Shown: positions 35,690 through 47,737 of the stretch, piece by piece | Layout of the letters: the number at the start of each line of letters is the position of its first letter | How positions within the stretch are numbered: the first letter of the stretch is position 1 | Origin: Nymphaea colorata | Lineage: Eukaryota; Streptophyta; Magnoliopsida; Nymphaeales; Nymphaeaceae | Assembly (NCBI RefSeq): GCF_008831285.2 | Contig: NC_045147.1 | Span: 13,432,854-13,496,853, forward strand | Length of the DNA stretch: 64,000 bases | Reading direction: 5' to 3' | Position numbers and translations under genes: made by a program | Notes under the pieces: model-generated | The model's input: the letters and a program-made list of their open reading frames with translations, nothing else | Databases searched by the model: none | Told to the model about the DNA's origin: nothing

Positions 35690-36810
35690 CTAGCCTATTT
35701 TGTTTTCTCGTGGATTCACTTTCTCTTCTTGCTACCTGACTTCTTTTGGTTTTTCCATTGTGTTGCTCCCACCTCTGTCCCTTTGGTCTCCTGCCCCCTC
35801 TTCTCGTGTCATTGCTTTTATCTGACTTTTTTTTGCTGGCCACATCAATATATTTGACCACCTACAGTACTTTGGCATTAGTTTAGCTAACCAGTGTCTC
35901 ATCTGTCTCACTGCGACTGAGTTTCAGGTTCACCTTTTTATCTCATGTCCTTTTTTCTATAGTGTTCTTGCCTCTACATGACCTTCTTTCGTTCATAGCC
36001 TTTCAAACTAGTTTCTCATTCACTTTCTTTTCCTCTATTGTCCTTTCACTTGCCCTTTTCTTGGGGTCATGTCTGGAGGTCGTGGCTCATATCTTCTTGG
36101 CGACACATTCGTTAAGAGCGTAACAACAAGGTCTTCAAGAACACATTCTCATCACCAGATTCTATGACACGCCTTGTGCAAGGAGATGTCTACTTTGCTA
36201 TTTGGCTACGACACTGTTTTTCGTTTGCTGCTGCTGGGTGACTCTGCTTTTTCATCTATCCACTCTCTTCTCGCTCCTCTTATTTTGTTTTATTATGTTG
36301 TTGTCTTGAATATTTGTTCTTATATTTTGTTTTTACGGTCTGTTTTTGCATCTAAGAGACTTCTTATCCTCAATAAGAGACTTCTTATCCTCAAATTTTG
36401 TTATGCATTCTCAATTTATCAGTTCTCTCTCTATTTCTCTAATGCTTATTTATTGAGAATATCTTGAGCTACACTATAGTTTTTTATAATCCAGTTCTAT
36501 TGTGCCCCTATTGACGCTTTTTCGTGAAACTAACTGCATAGATGTGATTATGCGTGTGCGTCTTCCATTGATTTCTACTTGCATGCAGTTCAGTTAGATT
36601 TTAAAAGTAATCTAGTTAGAAGGCTGATTTAACGTAATATATATATAAATACTCGAACAAAATTTGAGACCAAGTCGTGCAAAAGAAGGTAAAATTCTTA
36701 GAACATATTGGAAACTAATCCACATCACATGAAACGTAAGGAAGAAAATCAATAAGAGAACATAGTTGGTGTTTCGACGGAGACACCTTTAACTGAAGGA
36801 TGAGTCGGAG
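35690..36810. other. Spacer between the copia element and the DMR6-like gene
   Basis: Pyrimidine-rich on the + strand. Holds a small tandem repeat around 36355-36397 (AGAGACTTCTTATCCTCAA twice). No gene is recognised. Confidence 0.5.
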
Positions 36811-39800
36811 TCAGACTCTGAAGCAGTCCAAGCAATGGCCGTCGTCCAAGGTGCGTGACCAGAACTTCTTGTAGTACTCCTCGAAGCAGTAGCTCCTGTA
36901 AACGCGCCCTTCCCCTCCGTCTCCTGCCAGCTCCGCAGCCGTTTCTATCAGCGTGTTGGGGCCGGGAAATATGAAAGACGCCACCGACAGCCTCTCCCTT
37001 TGGTTGTTAACTACGGCACGGTGCCACACGCTCCTATACCTGCCATTGCTTAACGCCTACACCACCAATTTTCCCCTTGCATTAGTTGATCGTAGAACCA
37101 GGCTTTGTTACATTAGTCGATCGTGGAGACAAATTTCTCCATCTAGTTAAATACTAGTGGCAAGAGCTTGTGTGGGCAACGGTCCACAGTAATGTTTAAG
37201 GTAGAAGCTGAATAGAACTTTTAAGTTTTGTACAAGGGTAGAATAATAATTTTCAATATTTTTACGTATGTGAAGTTTAAAAATTTTGAATATATATATA
37301 TATATATTATATTTTTTTTCCTAACATGAAAAGGAGAGCCATAGCCGCTGCCAATGATCAACCTCAAAAAAATAAGTTTATTTGTTATATTATTGTTTTC
37401 AAATATTTAATTGTTTGCAAGTATAAGTGTTGCTAAAAAAAATTAAATTGTTGAATTAATGCCCTTTCAGCCAAAATTTTTAGCTCCATCAATGTTAGGA
37501 ACCTAACATTGATACTTTGGTCCTCATGCGAACTAACTAGCTGTAAGTAGGAATGGTCTCCGCCATGTAAGAGGGCTCACTGGACTTGGATTTCATGGCC
37601 ATCTATATGTCGTATAGGGCCTCCAGTTTGTGCCAATTAGGTTTTTTTAGGCATATTCATGATTTCTAAACAAAATAGGTGAGATTCAGAAAAATAAAAA
37701 AAGGAAAAGACAACCCCATAGAAACGCCCTTAAAGGGTTGAAATTTAATTCAAAATTTCCGTTTCAGCACAAACTGTCTTTTTTTTTCTGAACATTTATA
37801 TATATGTATATATATAACTCATTCATGAGGGTTGAAATGTTGAAAGAAAAGAAAAATATGACAGACAGTTTTTATATATTTAATTGAATGGTGATTCTAA
37901 CCATCTGCCCAACTCAGTCACGAAGGCCGCTTGATCCATTGTAATGGACTATTGGAAAAAAGAAGAAGATATTTTTGTTATTTAGTATTAGTTGACTTTT
38001 TTTTTATTATTTTCCTTTCAACCATCTATCATAATAATTGACTATTTTAAGTAGACATAATAACAATAATTAATTGAAAAAAATGGAGAAAACGTTATGA
38101 ATGGACACTACAAGGTTAGTAAAATACTTTATTTCCTTTTTATCAAGCTATCCATGTGACTTAACTTAATGGCTAATATATATATATATATATATATATG
38201 AAGAAAGAAACTTTAAAAGTGAAATTTGACTTTTGAAGCAAAGAAAAATGGATTCTTGCCCTTATAACGGGGGACAAATTGTTCTTATTATTTTTAAAAA
38301 TGAAAAGATAAATATTTAAGTGGGAGACAGAGTGAGTGTGTGTGACTTTGTTAAAAGAGAGGACGGAGCGAGGAAAACGAGAGAGAAATTGAGAAAGAAT
38401 GAGACGAGACAGAAAGACAGAGAGAGTTGAACGAAAGAGGAGGCAGATCGAGAGAGACGAATATGGAGAGGCAGAGAGCAAAGTGACTTGTAAGTGGAGA
38501 GAAAGAAAGTGAAAGTATTTATGAATGCTAATGCTGGTAAAAGAGAGAGAGAGAGAATTGCGAAAAAGAGAAAGGAAATCAAAGGATTCCTTCGAAAGCG
38601 CGTTACCGTTGGGCCTACCTTCTTTAAGTCTTAGAATTAAAATTTTATTAATTAATTATTCAGATAAAAGGGACGGAAAATAGACCCGTTCAAGACTGGT
38701 CGAGTACCGTGTGGGGAACCAAGTCCAAAGCAGAATCGTGTAGGGGCCATCGCCGTGAAGCACACTGCTGCTTTGTTTCGTGGAACCAAGCAATAACAGG
38801 GAATGATTTTCCGAGCGTAATCATACCTGTATTTGGTCGCCGATGTTTACGACGAAAGCCGACGGCAGTGGATCGACGGCGAGCCATTGGCCGTCTTTCT
38901 GGACCTGCAACCCCGCAACCCCGTCTTGCAGGAGAATGGTCAGGACGTTAGGGTCCGTGTGCGCCGGCAAGCCATATGTGAGTTCAGGCTGCGGACAAGA
39001 TGGGTAGTAGTTGATCGCCATGTGTTGCTCCTGCGACGCCACCAGAACCTTCTCTAAGTAGCCCTCCACGCCTAAGCTCAGGGAAATGATCTTCATTACA
39101 CGTTGAGCGAGCTCCCTTGTTTGCTTGCTGTACTCACCCACCATGGCCCTGTGATTAATGAAACCCCAGAAGAAAGCTAGTGCAGGAATCAGCACAATGA
39201 TGCTGCAATATATCATTGGAAAGAAAGTAGGACTCCTCGCATGGAATTCTGAATATCATGACAATAATGCAAAAAGTACAAGAACAAGCGAACAAAAAGA
39301 CCTTGACTAGTGTGGTGCCGTGTGACACCAGAACTTATAGTCTTGTCGATGCCTTCATGCAGCTGGTCTAGCAAGTATATTAAGACAAGAATTTAGTTTG
39401 AACCATTAATCTCATGTCATAACTTAACTGTATGTCATAGACTTTTTGCTCTCTCAAATTAGAAAACTATTATCCTGTACCCAAGTTGATGAAACTGCCT
39501 ACCAAACTATTATCATGTATCCAAGGCTGTGGGTAACAACAACATGAATACATCTACTACATATATAAAAAACACTAAGACTTTAGACTTACGTGGATAT
39601 ATATAATATACTAGATGCCATGAGGTCTTTTTTGTTGCGATTGTATAATGTTAAAGAAGAAAACATCAATATGACGTTTTCCAGAACCGTATATCATGTT
39701 TCATGTCACGTTTGTCCTTTAAATTATAAATGCGATGAACTGCAAAGGTATCAGCAATATCAAATCTTGCCCTAAAGTACTGTTACTGTTTCTGCCATCC

Positions 39801-40769
39801 AGTCTTTGCTTAAAAGTCCGACGGTTCTGAAAATTCTGTTGTCCTCCTCATGGGCAGAAGTAGGCGATCATGGTGCTCTTATGCTTTTGGAATAACAAAA
39901 GAGATAAGATCCATTCAACCATCCAATAGCAATTTGAATGGATCTGACAGACACCTCTGTCGTCATTTCTGCTGGTCGACTCTCTCTGAATGCAGGCAGT
40001 GGATCAACAGAAAAGGCGCATCATTAATGCCCATCATGTTGACCAATGGACGGCAGAGATTGTAAATTTTTTAACAAATTTGGTTGGGCAAATCACCTGC
40101 TAGCTGCACTCATTCAGCAACCTTTGTATATGTCCGATCGATCACCTCAGGTGCAGTTTTCTCCACATAATACACCAAAACAAGATAAGGAAAGATAGTG
40201 ATATACTTAACTTGAAATTTGGTGGATTGGTGGGCCATTCGTGAATGAAATTCTCCAGAGGGTGGCAATGGAGACGAAGGTAGTCTCTCCAATTGTGAAC
40301 AGTCTCCTTCTTCAAGTTAAAACTGGTGGAGAGTCTTAGCTTCTTAGATGGGTCGTTTGAGTACAGCTTCATCTTTTCTTCTATGGGGAGACTAAAGAAT
40401 TGACGTGCAACGAGCAGCATTTCTTCAACTACTTGTTGAGGGACGCCATGGTTAGTAATCTACAGATACGGTAGGCCTCGATCGTTAGCACACCATGAAA
40501 TCAACCAACTTGATAATACTACTGTAAGGAAGTTCCTAATTTGAAGTACTATACTATATTATAATTACCTGGAAGAAGCCATAGGACTCGCAGGCGTCTC
40601 GAACCTGGCGAGCTAGCTCCGTCATGTCCGGCGTGCTGAGGTCGATTACCGGAAGTTCCTCGCATGTCCTGACCTCGGAGAGCCTCGGTCTCTGCGATGG
40701 TGGCCGGACGTAGGAGTCGGGCAGAGAAGTGAAGGGGATGCCTGTTGAAAGCAGTGTCTCTGTCGCCAT
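36811..40769 (-). CDS. DMR6-like 2-oxoglutarate/Fe(II) oxygenase, four exons
   Basis: Coding exons on the reverse strand: 40769-40569, 40459-40212, 39148-38827 and 37056-36811. All introns are GT-AG and in phase; the total is 1,017 bp or 338 residues, the normal length. Features seen: DIOX_N start (LPVIDLS, CESYGFFQ, NHGVP), FFSLPIEEKMKLYSNDP, NWRDYLRLHCHPLE, then the catalytic 2OG-FeII core with iron ligands H213, D215 (PAHTDPN) and H269 (SVWHRAV) and 2-oxoglutarate-binding R279-x-S281. The C terminus EEYYKKFWSRTLDDGHCL is typical of the DMR6/DLO group. Family members hydroxylate salicylic acid and act as negative regulators of immunity; some related enzymes act on flavonoids. Substrate is inferred from the family only. 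The ATG at 40769 gives the conserved M-x-x-x-LLSTG start. Intron 3 (1,770 bp) holds microsatellites and a decayed short element. All catalytic residues are intact. Confidence 0.9.
37155..37495. mobile_element. Decayed short element in intron 3 of the DMR6-like gene
   Basis: Starts TAGTGGCAAGAGC...GTGTGGGCAACGGTCCACA and ends GCCCTTTCAGCC...TTTTTAGCTCCATCA, a terminal layout like the element at 20527-20699. A (TA)n run lies inside. Boundaries and duplications are not resolved. Confidence 0.35.
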
Positions 40770-41157
40770 GTCCCTACTTTTCCACACTCACTTGGAAGAA
40801 GGGAGGAAGTTGTGGAGGTGGAGATGGACTTAAAAGGGCATTGGTTCTTTCCAGGAAGGAGCGTGCATGTTGATCGATATCTTCCATATGGTTTTGTCAA
40901 ATAATAAAATTAGAGATGAGGATCCGGGTGCATCCCCACAGAATTTGATGTATTATTTACAATATGCAAGATCCATATTGTAAATTTTAATTACAAATTA
41001 GTCCAAGTGCAGATAAGCTTTTAGGAATACAAAAATTTCAGAAAATTTATGTCTCCAAAGCTTTCAATTTCTTCAGTTCCTATAACACTTCAAAATAAGT
41101 TTATCCCACTAATTATTGGTTCTTACACATCACACAAAACACATATTCAAAAAGGAA

Positions 41158-41163
<6 letters not shown>

Positions 41164-41198
<35 letters not shown>

Positions 41199-41212
41199 TT
41201 CCTCTCCCTCTT

Positions 41213-41253
<41 letters not shown>
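41164..41253. repeat. Compound (TA)n...(CA)n(TA)n microsatellite
   Basis: TA run, short unique linker TTCCTCTCCCTCTT, then CA and TA runs. It lies about 400 bp upstream of the DMR6-like start codon. Confidence 0.9.
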
Positions 41254-41254
<1 letters not shown>

Positions 41255-41529
41255 GGGAAAAGTATGATGCAAATCTATTGTCTGGACTTGTGATGATAAG
41301 AGATCAAGAAGCCTATCATTTATAATATATGGGACCATATATACCGAAGGTTTAATGGCTGCTACCAAAAAACCTGTCATAGCAGTTATGCTTGCAGACT
41401 ATGGCTTTTTGAGTTCATGAACCAGAAAGGTGAACGCGAGATGGAAGGGCTCCCATCTTAAATAAGGCCATCTGAAAAGTCATTAATGGCGGGGAGCTTG
41501 TTTCAAGTTGCTCTCAACTTTGTCTGGTC

Positions 41530-41705
41530 AGGCCCAAAAGGGCATAGTTCAACCCAGTGGCTGGCAACAGCAACCAGTCACTGGTTCGACTCTCAGCGGT
41601 GCTCTCCCTTGTGAAAGCGGATGCATTTCATTACCAAAGGGGAGAGGTAATGGTTTTAGGGTTTACACCTTAGGTGAGCGACAAACGTCTTGTTTCTTCA
41701 AGTAA
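41530..41705 (+). mobile_element. tRNA-derived SINE (candidate)
   Basis: Begins with tRNA-like GGGCATAGTTCAACCCAGTGG (A-box region), with a B-box-like GGTTCGACTCT at 41583-41593. This spacing and wording match plant SINE heads and the shorter fragment at about 8838. The 3' part (AAGGGGAGAGGTAATGG...) has no coding capacity. No clear target-site duplication was found. Confidence 0.4.
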
Positions 41706-44700
41706 AATTTTCTTAAGAAAAAAAAAAACTTTGACTGTCCTTTCTTTAAAATCCCCAGTTTCACCTTGACCCTCAGAAAAAGCAGTCCATTGCTTTGCGC
41801 TAATTATGACATGGGAAGATTTAGCTTGTGTTTGTTTGGCCTCCAATGTGAGATTTGTGAGACAACAAATCCATGGTTACGTTTTGCTTTTAACCGCATA
41901 TCGGACATCTATTATATCGGAAACACCGTTTGTTCAAATGGTTTAAATTAACCGGCCTCAGAGCCCAAAGCTCTTATACAAGATACATATACTATACCCC
42001 AAAGAGGCCGAAGTCCCTTTCCTTTTCTTTCTCTTTCGCAGATGAAACTGTTTTAAAGACAAAAGTTGGTGTTAAGCCAAGAATTTGAAAGCTTCTTCAA
42101 CAACAGTGGCAGCATTTCAGGAATGGCCTTGGAAAATGAGTTTGATTTAACTACAACAACTCCAGTCGTCACTGACGCAAAAAAAAAAAAAAGTTAGAAA
42201 AGATGGGAAAGTGTCAGAAAGCTTCAATGACGTGATTGCTTCTTCCTCATTCTCTCTCTCAAACACACACATACATGCACACAACCGACGACGACAACAA
42301 CAAGGCCTCCTTTTGCCATGAAAAAAGAAAGGTAGATAAGGCTAATGCTCTTGAAAGTGAAGGCTAGAAGAAAATTCTCGATCAGTGACAAAAGCTGTCT
42401 CAATATTGATTATCTGTTTTGGAGTTATAATTGCGGCCTGATCAGGTGGCCTTGTTGCCACCATGGATCGATGACGTCTGGATCATTTTACCCCCAAAAT
42501 CACTTTCTAAAAATGCTTTACTGACATTGGGGACTACGGTTCTGTCACTTCTATGTCGAGTCTACAACTTGCTTTGGTGATAAAGTGAAAGACAGTAAAT
42601 GGTGAAATCCTTACATGTGACGTATAGGATCAGAATAAGGCAAATTTGATCCCATTAACAATATATTCACCTGTTCGATTGAGACAAGATGCGACTTATC
42701 AGTATTGCTTTGGGACCTAAATGAAGCAGGGTACTCATCAACTAACCATTTCACGTCTGTCATAGTCCATGTGAATACTGACCTTTTACCGTTTCACCTG
42801 CCCAGCTATACTATACAGTTCAGGACCATTATTGAGTTGTTGGAAAGCACGTTTCTAACAAATATAGAACTAAAGTTTTATGTAGTACTTGTTCAAGAAA
42901 CTGACATGATATAATGATGGGTGGTGTTCTTAATTAGATCCATCAACCAAGCAGTAGATCTAACCACACAAAGGATTTCTGAAACAAGAATAAGCACAGT
43001 TGATTTTCTTGTAATGTGTGTTCTAAAATCTTATCAGTCTCGGGTTGCCGAAGCGACAGGCTGGGGGTAGTGTGATTAGCCATCAGATAAACAAAGAAGT
43101 TGGCCATCAATTATCTGTGAAACTAAGGATGAAGATAGCAGAAACATCAATGATCTGAGAAAGTTGCTTAACTAAAATTCCAGTTCCCTGGTTTCAATAG
43201 ATCCTCCCCTTTACACTGCTTTCTTGAATCTCGTTACCCGAGCTAATTAGATGCAATGGTTTCCATGGTTTCAATAGATCCTCCCCTTTCAGGACCATGC
43301 TCCTGACTTATTGGGCATCTCCTGTATCTCATGCTACATCTTTTCTGTATCAAAAGCACTCTGTTTCCGACACAAGCACACAGAGTTCAACCAAGTGGAA
43401 CTCGAGACATCCACTTCCTTGACCGAGGAGGAGACTGACGTCTACATCTAATCATAAAAGAGTATATGCTCCGCTCCATTTTCTTCAAGCTAGTGGTGTG
43501 TGGGCACGGGCCACCACTGTAAGGATTCTTTAAGATACTCAGTGGACGCATTGCATGATTGAGAAGAGTGTGGGGAAACGAGATTAAAACTCATAATTCA
43601 GAGAGCCAGCTTCTCGAAAGAAAGGAGAAACGGCAGAGAGGTTTCCGCGTGAAACTCAAATCAATCTACGTAGTGCTATTTGATGGAAACAATTTGCAGA
43701 AGTGAGCTCGATCTCCAAGAAGGATACGTGCGGTGACAGGATTGAGGACAACGATGACCAGAGGATTCTTTTTTTCCAGGGAGCGGAGGGCTTGCTCTCG
43801 TGTCTCGTATGCTTTCAGTATCCGACTCGCGAGGTATCTCTCACACAAGCTATGGCTTTAACCTCTGTGGTAATTCTAACCCTTGTGGTGCGCCATTCAC
43901 TAAAGAGAGAACAGGATAAAGCAGCAGCAATTGTCGATTGATAGGACGCCCTATAAAGCGCTCAACCCTGCATGATGACTCCCTTGTCTTGAGAGATAGA
44001 CGAAGAAAAAAGCCACCGGATGCCGTCATGGTCTTGTCGTCATACTTTTCTGTTTCCATCAAAATCCCATCTTTCTATCTGCTGTCGTGTCTTCACTAGC
44101 TAAAAATTTAAAAAAAAAAGATGTATTGTTAAAATAAATATGTTAAAGATATCATATATTATTACTGCAACATAAACCGTCTTCAATGTTCATATAAAAC
44201 TGTCTTTTTTTACGAGATTTTTAGTTTTTAATCATGCGATTATATTCAGTATGCCGCAATAAAGAATTTCCTTATGATTTAATTCTACTGGATAGTTAAA
44301 ATTTAAAAATTTATTGCAGTCAGCAAGTTCATATTAGAGATGGTCTATGGTACATGATCGTTTATGGTTCCTTTACTGATGAATCATGGTCTTTTTTTAT
44401 AACAAAGTTTTTAAATTTTGACCATGTGTAATTTGGAAGATAATTAGAGATAAAGAACAAAATTGAGCGGCCTATGGTCACACGTTTCTGAGCAAAAGAA
44501 AAGAAAAACTACTAACATCAAAGTGGCACATCATGTCACATGCATTGCCATTTGAATTATTGGTTCTGTCCAAGAAATTCTAGCCACTAGAACATTAAGA
44601 GAAACGGCACACGACCCAAGAAAAACAAAAAATAATACATGGGGCTGACGCTATTTGATGACAATTAATGACTTCATTTTTAATTTTAATTTTAAGTATA

Positions 44701-45393
44701 AATATAAGCAACCTCAAAAAAATCTATTGTCGGCTGCAATTTGCAAAAATAAAAGGGCAAGTCCATTAAATGCTTTGCGTTTTAGAGGATTGCTCACCAT
44801 TACCCAAAAAAAGAGCAATGGTATTCGTTTGGTACACATTGTTAAATAAAAATTTCCACCAATTAATAATAATATCAACAATAATAATAAGAGTAAGACT
44901 ACTTATAAATCTGGTAAACAGATCCAAGTAAATAAACATCTAAATATATGTAAACACATTGTCTCAGAGAGAGAGAGAGAGAGAGAGAGAGATCCATATT
45001 TTTAAAGAGGCAGTCTTGAGTTTTAAATATACTCGTGTTGAAGAGGTAGAAGGGGAAAACAAGAAGCAGGAGACCTTAATAAAAGAAGAGACGCGTAAAC
45101 TTAATGATATATTATTAGAAACGAAAACTTAAGTCGATCAAGGATATTTATTAAGTTTAATATATTAGTATACTTGGGGTTTTAAATAGCTCAAGTTAAT
45201 CATATAGAAATCTAAACTTATTTAACAACGAAAAATGTTAGGCATCAGTCTAACAGTATTCAAACCTTCATAGATAGTCATAAAAGGCACCCCACACCTT
45301 ATATAAATAAGCAAAGTGGGAAATTTCCAAATTAAGTTTCGCATGTGGGGAACCTTCATTGAAATTTCTAAAGTTTTAATGTGTAGGACCCTC

Positions 45394-45395
<2 letters not shown>

Positions 45396-45440
<45 letters not shown>
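45396..45440. repeat. (TA)n microsatellite
   Basis: About 22 uninterrupted TA units. Confidence 0.95.
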
Positions 45441-45443
<3 letters not shown>

Positions 45444-46319
45444 CAAGAGAGAAAGAAATTTCAAACACACTAATTGGAATTGCCCTCTTTAAGTTTCTCT
45501 TCGAATCATTTTGTATATTCTTCTACTAAAGAATTAGAATTTTCGCATTAGTGTTGCTCTAAAAGTACTCCTAGAAGGACTTATATGTTATTTCCTTGGT
45601 TAAAAACCTTAATGAAAAAAATATTGGCAATGACCGTACTTGATTGTATAGAGTTGAAAGTTGAAATGAAATTCAGAGTCTAGAAAGCTTTTTGAGATTA
45701 TATTCATACCAAAGCATTCAAAGTCGAACAGTAGATAAAATTTTGAGATTTTCATACCAGTACATCCTATCTAGCAAATTGAAGCTGAATAGAGCGTTCT
45801 TTTTGCTTCACTATATCTAAAATATTTCCAAGCAAACGGCCAATTTGTAAGCAACCGTCGATCCAGGATTCGGTGATCAGAAAGCAACTGGTAATTCGTA
45901 GTAGAAGACGGAGATTTACTGAATTAGAATTAGGGAAGAAAAGTCAGCATTCATATAGATCGCCAAGATCTTCGGGTTCACATCAAACACGTTCAAAGAC
46001 ACTGAACGTAGCGTGCACAACAAGCTTATGTAACAGTCCCATCACATCAATACTGACGGTTTATGGACCCAACTCCGACGACTTGACTCGACTTGTTACT
46101 TATTTTGGCCCACGGAGACCCCAAACGGGAGCAACACGGCCTAACAGAGAGGGGCCGAACATTCCCATTTGGGCCCAGCCCTAGCTTCTCATAAACAAGC
46201 CAAGCAAGCATGGACTATTATACACTACTTTACATGCCAACTTGACTCATGGCATAGGTTCATTAATTTTTTGCACCTACCCATGCATTATTTACAAAAA
46301 TCCAATCAATCTTATCGTC

Positions 46320-46400
46320 ATGTATAATATTAGCTTTTTAATTACTCCAACATTTACATCGTAATGTATAATATTAACTTTTTAATTACTCCAACATTTA
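46320..46400. repeat. Two-copy 44-bp tandem repeat
   Basis: The phrase GTATAATATTA-CTTTTTAATTACTCCAACATTTAC (last part TAATTACTCCAACATTTA) occurs twice in tandem. The second copy forms the left flank of the adjacent SINE. Confidence 0.8.
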
Positions 46401-46623
46401 CCCCAAAGGGTGATAGCGCACTGGGCGGCAAGGTGGTCCTGCTTCTCTAACGGCTTGATTCGAGTCCTTGAAGCGACCACTGTCACGTCCCAACGCGTGC
46501 CACTTCTTGGCCCATAAAAGGGTCCGACGCAGTTCTGTGAAAACCCTAAAGAGCGGGCACAAAGAAGGGGCCGAAGGCCTCTCTTAAGGACGGTGACAAT
46601 GAACCGCTCACCCCTAAATAACA
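46399..46623 (+). mobile_element. tRNA-derived SINE, 225 bp
   Basis: Flanked by perfect 16-bp target-site duplications TAATTACTCCAACATT at 46383-46398 and 46624-46639. The body starts TACCCCAAAGGGTGATAGCGCACTGGG with an A-box-like region, and the B-box-like GATTCGAGTCC lies about 50 bp in. This is the layout of plant tRNA-related SINEs transcribed by RNA polymerase III. The 3' portion is GC-richer and of unknown origin, ending CACCCCTAAATAACA. The duplications fix both ends and support insertion by LINE-type machinery. Confidence 0.65.
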
Positions 46624-46639
46624 TAATTACTCCAACATT

Positions 46640-47103
46640 CATCTTGAACAGAAGATAGCTAAAATTCGAGGTCCAGTACATAGTACTCTTGAGAAGAATT
46701 AGCTGCGTTCAAGGACAAATCAGCTTCGTTTAGATCATTCGGCTTTCAGCCCTAGTGTTTGTAGACCAAATCAATGATGCGTGCGAGCATGCATGCATGT
46801 GCGTGTGCGTGTGTGTGTGTGTTTGCTGCATGCTTCACGAGGGATAAGGCACGAAAGTCCATTGAAAGAGTCAAGTGTCATATGGCCGATGGGCTCTACA
46901 CGTTCTCCTTCTTGTGATGCACAGTTCGTCCACATGCATCTTGTTCGCCCTCTCAACATCGCCACTGTATCATATTCTATGCTTACGTTTGCTTCCTTGC
47001 GTTATAAATATATATTAACAATTAATTTTGACACTTTATGTGGTGAAAACATGGTGGCCCATAACCCATTGAGCTTTAATATCAAAACCCGGCTCTGATA
47101 GCG
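46640..47103. other. Spacer and possible leader of an LTR remnant
   Basis: No gene is recognised. Contains a short (GT)n near 46797-46822. The stretch from about 47000 to 47103 would be the internal leader of the adjacent LTR remnant: the reverse strand reads TATCAGAGCCGGG, a decayed Met-tRNA primer-binding site, at about 47087-47100. Confidence 0.4.
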
Positions 47104-47395
47104 TGTGACGACCGGCTTTAATACTGTAAAGTGTGAAGAAAGATACAGCAAAATAATAAAAGTTGGGAGAAGGAGAGAAATTCGTATGCTTCTTTTCTAT
47201 CTTGTATTAGTATGCTGCTGGAGGCAATATTATATATACATAACATTAAATCAAGCAAGGAAATAGTCATCAAGATTCAAGAATATCGTACTCGTTTCCC
47301 ATTATTTCCGATTTGAACTCATTTTGCCCGAGAATAGTCGCCTAACCATTCACTTTCCTCGTTGGAGATGAGATCCAACAGCTATCTCTTCAACA
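47104..47395 (-). mobile_element. LTR with adjacent PBS (truncated copia-type remnant)
   Basis: 292 bp. The reverse strand begins TGTTGAAGAGATAG and ends CGTCACA, followed closely by TATCAGAGCC, a primer-binding-site-like sequence. Reverse-strand TATATATAATATTG near 47226-47240 would be the TATA box. No second LTR or pol sequence was found, so this is a truncated 5' end or a solo LTR with some leader. Confidence 0.45.
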
Positions 47396-47604
47396 GAAGA
47401 AAAGTCAAGCCATAAATTATCCACACAGGCGCTGCATCTTCCAGCTCTAACATAGCTGTCATAAGAGTTGGCCTTTGTTTGCAAATGCAACCTTATGAAA
47501 TGCTGTATCTGAGACAATGGCACCTGAATTGAGGTTTTTGCTTCAATGGTTTCCGACTAGAGTTCAGGAATGGTTCATGTCTCTATTAAGGAGTTGCTTA
47601 ACAT

Positions 47605-47737
47605 ACTGTTTCATGTATCTGCCTGAGAGAATGAGATGGATTCATGAAATTTTATGTTAACATGGAAACATAGTGTTTCATGTATCTGCTTGAAAGAATG
47701 AGACGGATTCATGGAATTCTGTGTTGACATAGAACAT
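47605..47737. repeat. 67-bp imperfect tandem repeat
   Basis: TGTTTCATGTATCTGC...GAGATGGATTCATG... occurs twice in tandem, with a third partial start (GTGTTTCATAAATGTGTC) after it. Its words resemble those inside the TIR element at 24817-24974. Confidence 0.8.

Larger units (their letters stand above)
40770..46382. other. Intergenic region upstream of the DMR6-like gene
   Basis: About 5.6 kb without a recognisable gene. Contents include a compound TA/CA/TA microsatellite at about 41164-41253, a SINE candidate at about 41530-41705, (GA)n at about 44967-44992 and (TA)n at 45396-45440. Short open frames, such as those at 43666-43941, have no family resemblance. Confidence 0.5.

Noticed and set aside
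43666-43941. Opposed open frames of 60-79 codons
   Set aside because: They overlap on both strands, lack family resemblance and have no exon neighbours.
46399-46623. Functional tRNA gene
   Set aside because: A- and B-box-like words are present, but no cloverleaf closes. The 16-bp target duplications and 225-bp body fit a SINE.
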